DNA of 64,000 bases from Inia geoffrensis (Eukaryota; Chordata; Mammalia; Artiodactyla; Iniidae): positions 6,634,001 through 6,698,000 of the forward strand of contig CM070911.1 of assembly GCA_036417435.1 (NCBI GenBank), read 5' to 3'. Each line of letters opens with the position of its first letter. Position 1 is the first letter of the stretch. Both the position numbers and the translations under genes were made by a program. Under the pieces are notes generated by a model. The model searched no databases. It saw nothing but the letters and a program-made list of their open reading frames with translations, and had not been told where the DNA came from. Shown here one piece after another: positions 63,373 to 64,000 of the stretch.

Positions 63373-64000
63373 CTTAAGAGAAAAGAGGCCACATAGGACC
63401 CAAAATAACATAAAAATTCATTCCCAGGTGGTGTTTGTGCTTCTTTTCCAGGGACAAATTTTAACACAAAAGCCACAATCAGAACCACCTTGAAGGTATG
63501 TCAGGTTCACTGTCGCCTCTAAATGTCATTTGTATGGAATTGAGTCATGGCCCTCTGCAAGATGCTACCAAGGTGACATGAACGTGGTTAAGAGACTAAA
63601 ATTCTTCACAGGAAAGTAAGCTACACGAATGCTGAGACCAAACACCCCAGCCAGTCCAGCACGAGCAGAGTCACCAGACTCTAAGCCACCCCAGGATCAG
63701 GCACAGGCCCTGCTGCAGGGACACTGAGAACGGGGCACAGGCGGCCGTCTTCCCAGATGTAACGATCCAGGCCCGCAAAACAGGGTCTGCTCTGGTTTAC
63801 CTCTTCATCTTTCCCTGAATATTTACATCAATGATCCATGTTTAAAGTGTTTATATAGTTGAGCTTAATAAGAGGCATGTTATTACATATAGTCTATTAA
63901 AAGGCTAAATTCCAAATTATTACCTAAACGTTTTCATGAGTCCCCAAGATCTTAAGTTTCTTTGAGTTTCTACAGTTGATGAGCATCTCAAAGGAAGCCT

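Overview
This is a stretch of mammalian nuclear DNA, most probably from a cetacean or close relative. About eighteen copies of the tRNA-derived CHR-type SINE of whales and hippos are present, alongside artiodactyl-type L1 3' ends. Genes have canonical GT-AG exons, and there is no prokaryotic or viral gene organisation. Human residue numbers and human/bovine protein comparisons below come from memory of those families; no alignment was run.

Layout: three genes lie in the order and orientation known from human chromosome 2p25. (1) CPSF3 (+), window start to ~34.2 kb: 13 coding exons encoding residues ~174-684 of the CPSF73 pre-mRNA 3'-end endonuclease; the 5' exons lie outside the window. (2) IAH1 (+), 36.9-49.7 kb: all six exons of an SGNH esterase, behind a GC-rich promoter. 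(3) ADAM17 (-), 63.4-49.7 kb: the last eight coding exons (disintegrin domain to C terminus) of the TACE sheddase; catalytic exons lie beyond the right edge. IAH1 and ADAM17 converge on one 14-bp palindrome that carries an AATAAA signal on each strand.

The main biological result is that IAH1 looks like a decaying gene. Exon 4 carries a 2-bp (CT) insertion that shifts the frame at about codon 128. The shifted frame ends at a TAG in exon 5, 64 nt before the last junction, so nonsense-mediated decay is predicted. Exon 5 also has a 9-bp tandem duplication and ends in the wrong phase for exon 6, and the C terminus reads past its usual stop. Splice sites and active-site codons are all still present, which suggests recent loss (or, less likely, clustered assembly errors). 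CPSF3 and ADAM17 are intact throughout the window. ADAM17 has a proline-rich expansion of about six residues in its cytoplasmic tail.

The remainder is intronic and intergenic sequence rich in transposable elements: nested L1s, SINEs with clear target-site duplications, hAT-type MITEs, MIR and L2 relics and a probable solo LTR upstream of IAH1. Several insertions are unusual: a poly(T)-only insertion with a target-site duplication, a probable L1 3' transduction, an unidentified poly(A)-tailed retro-insert, and a ~150-bp duplication inside ADAM17 introns. I found no evidence of a wholly new biological system.
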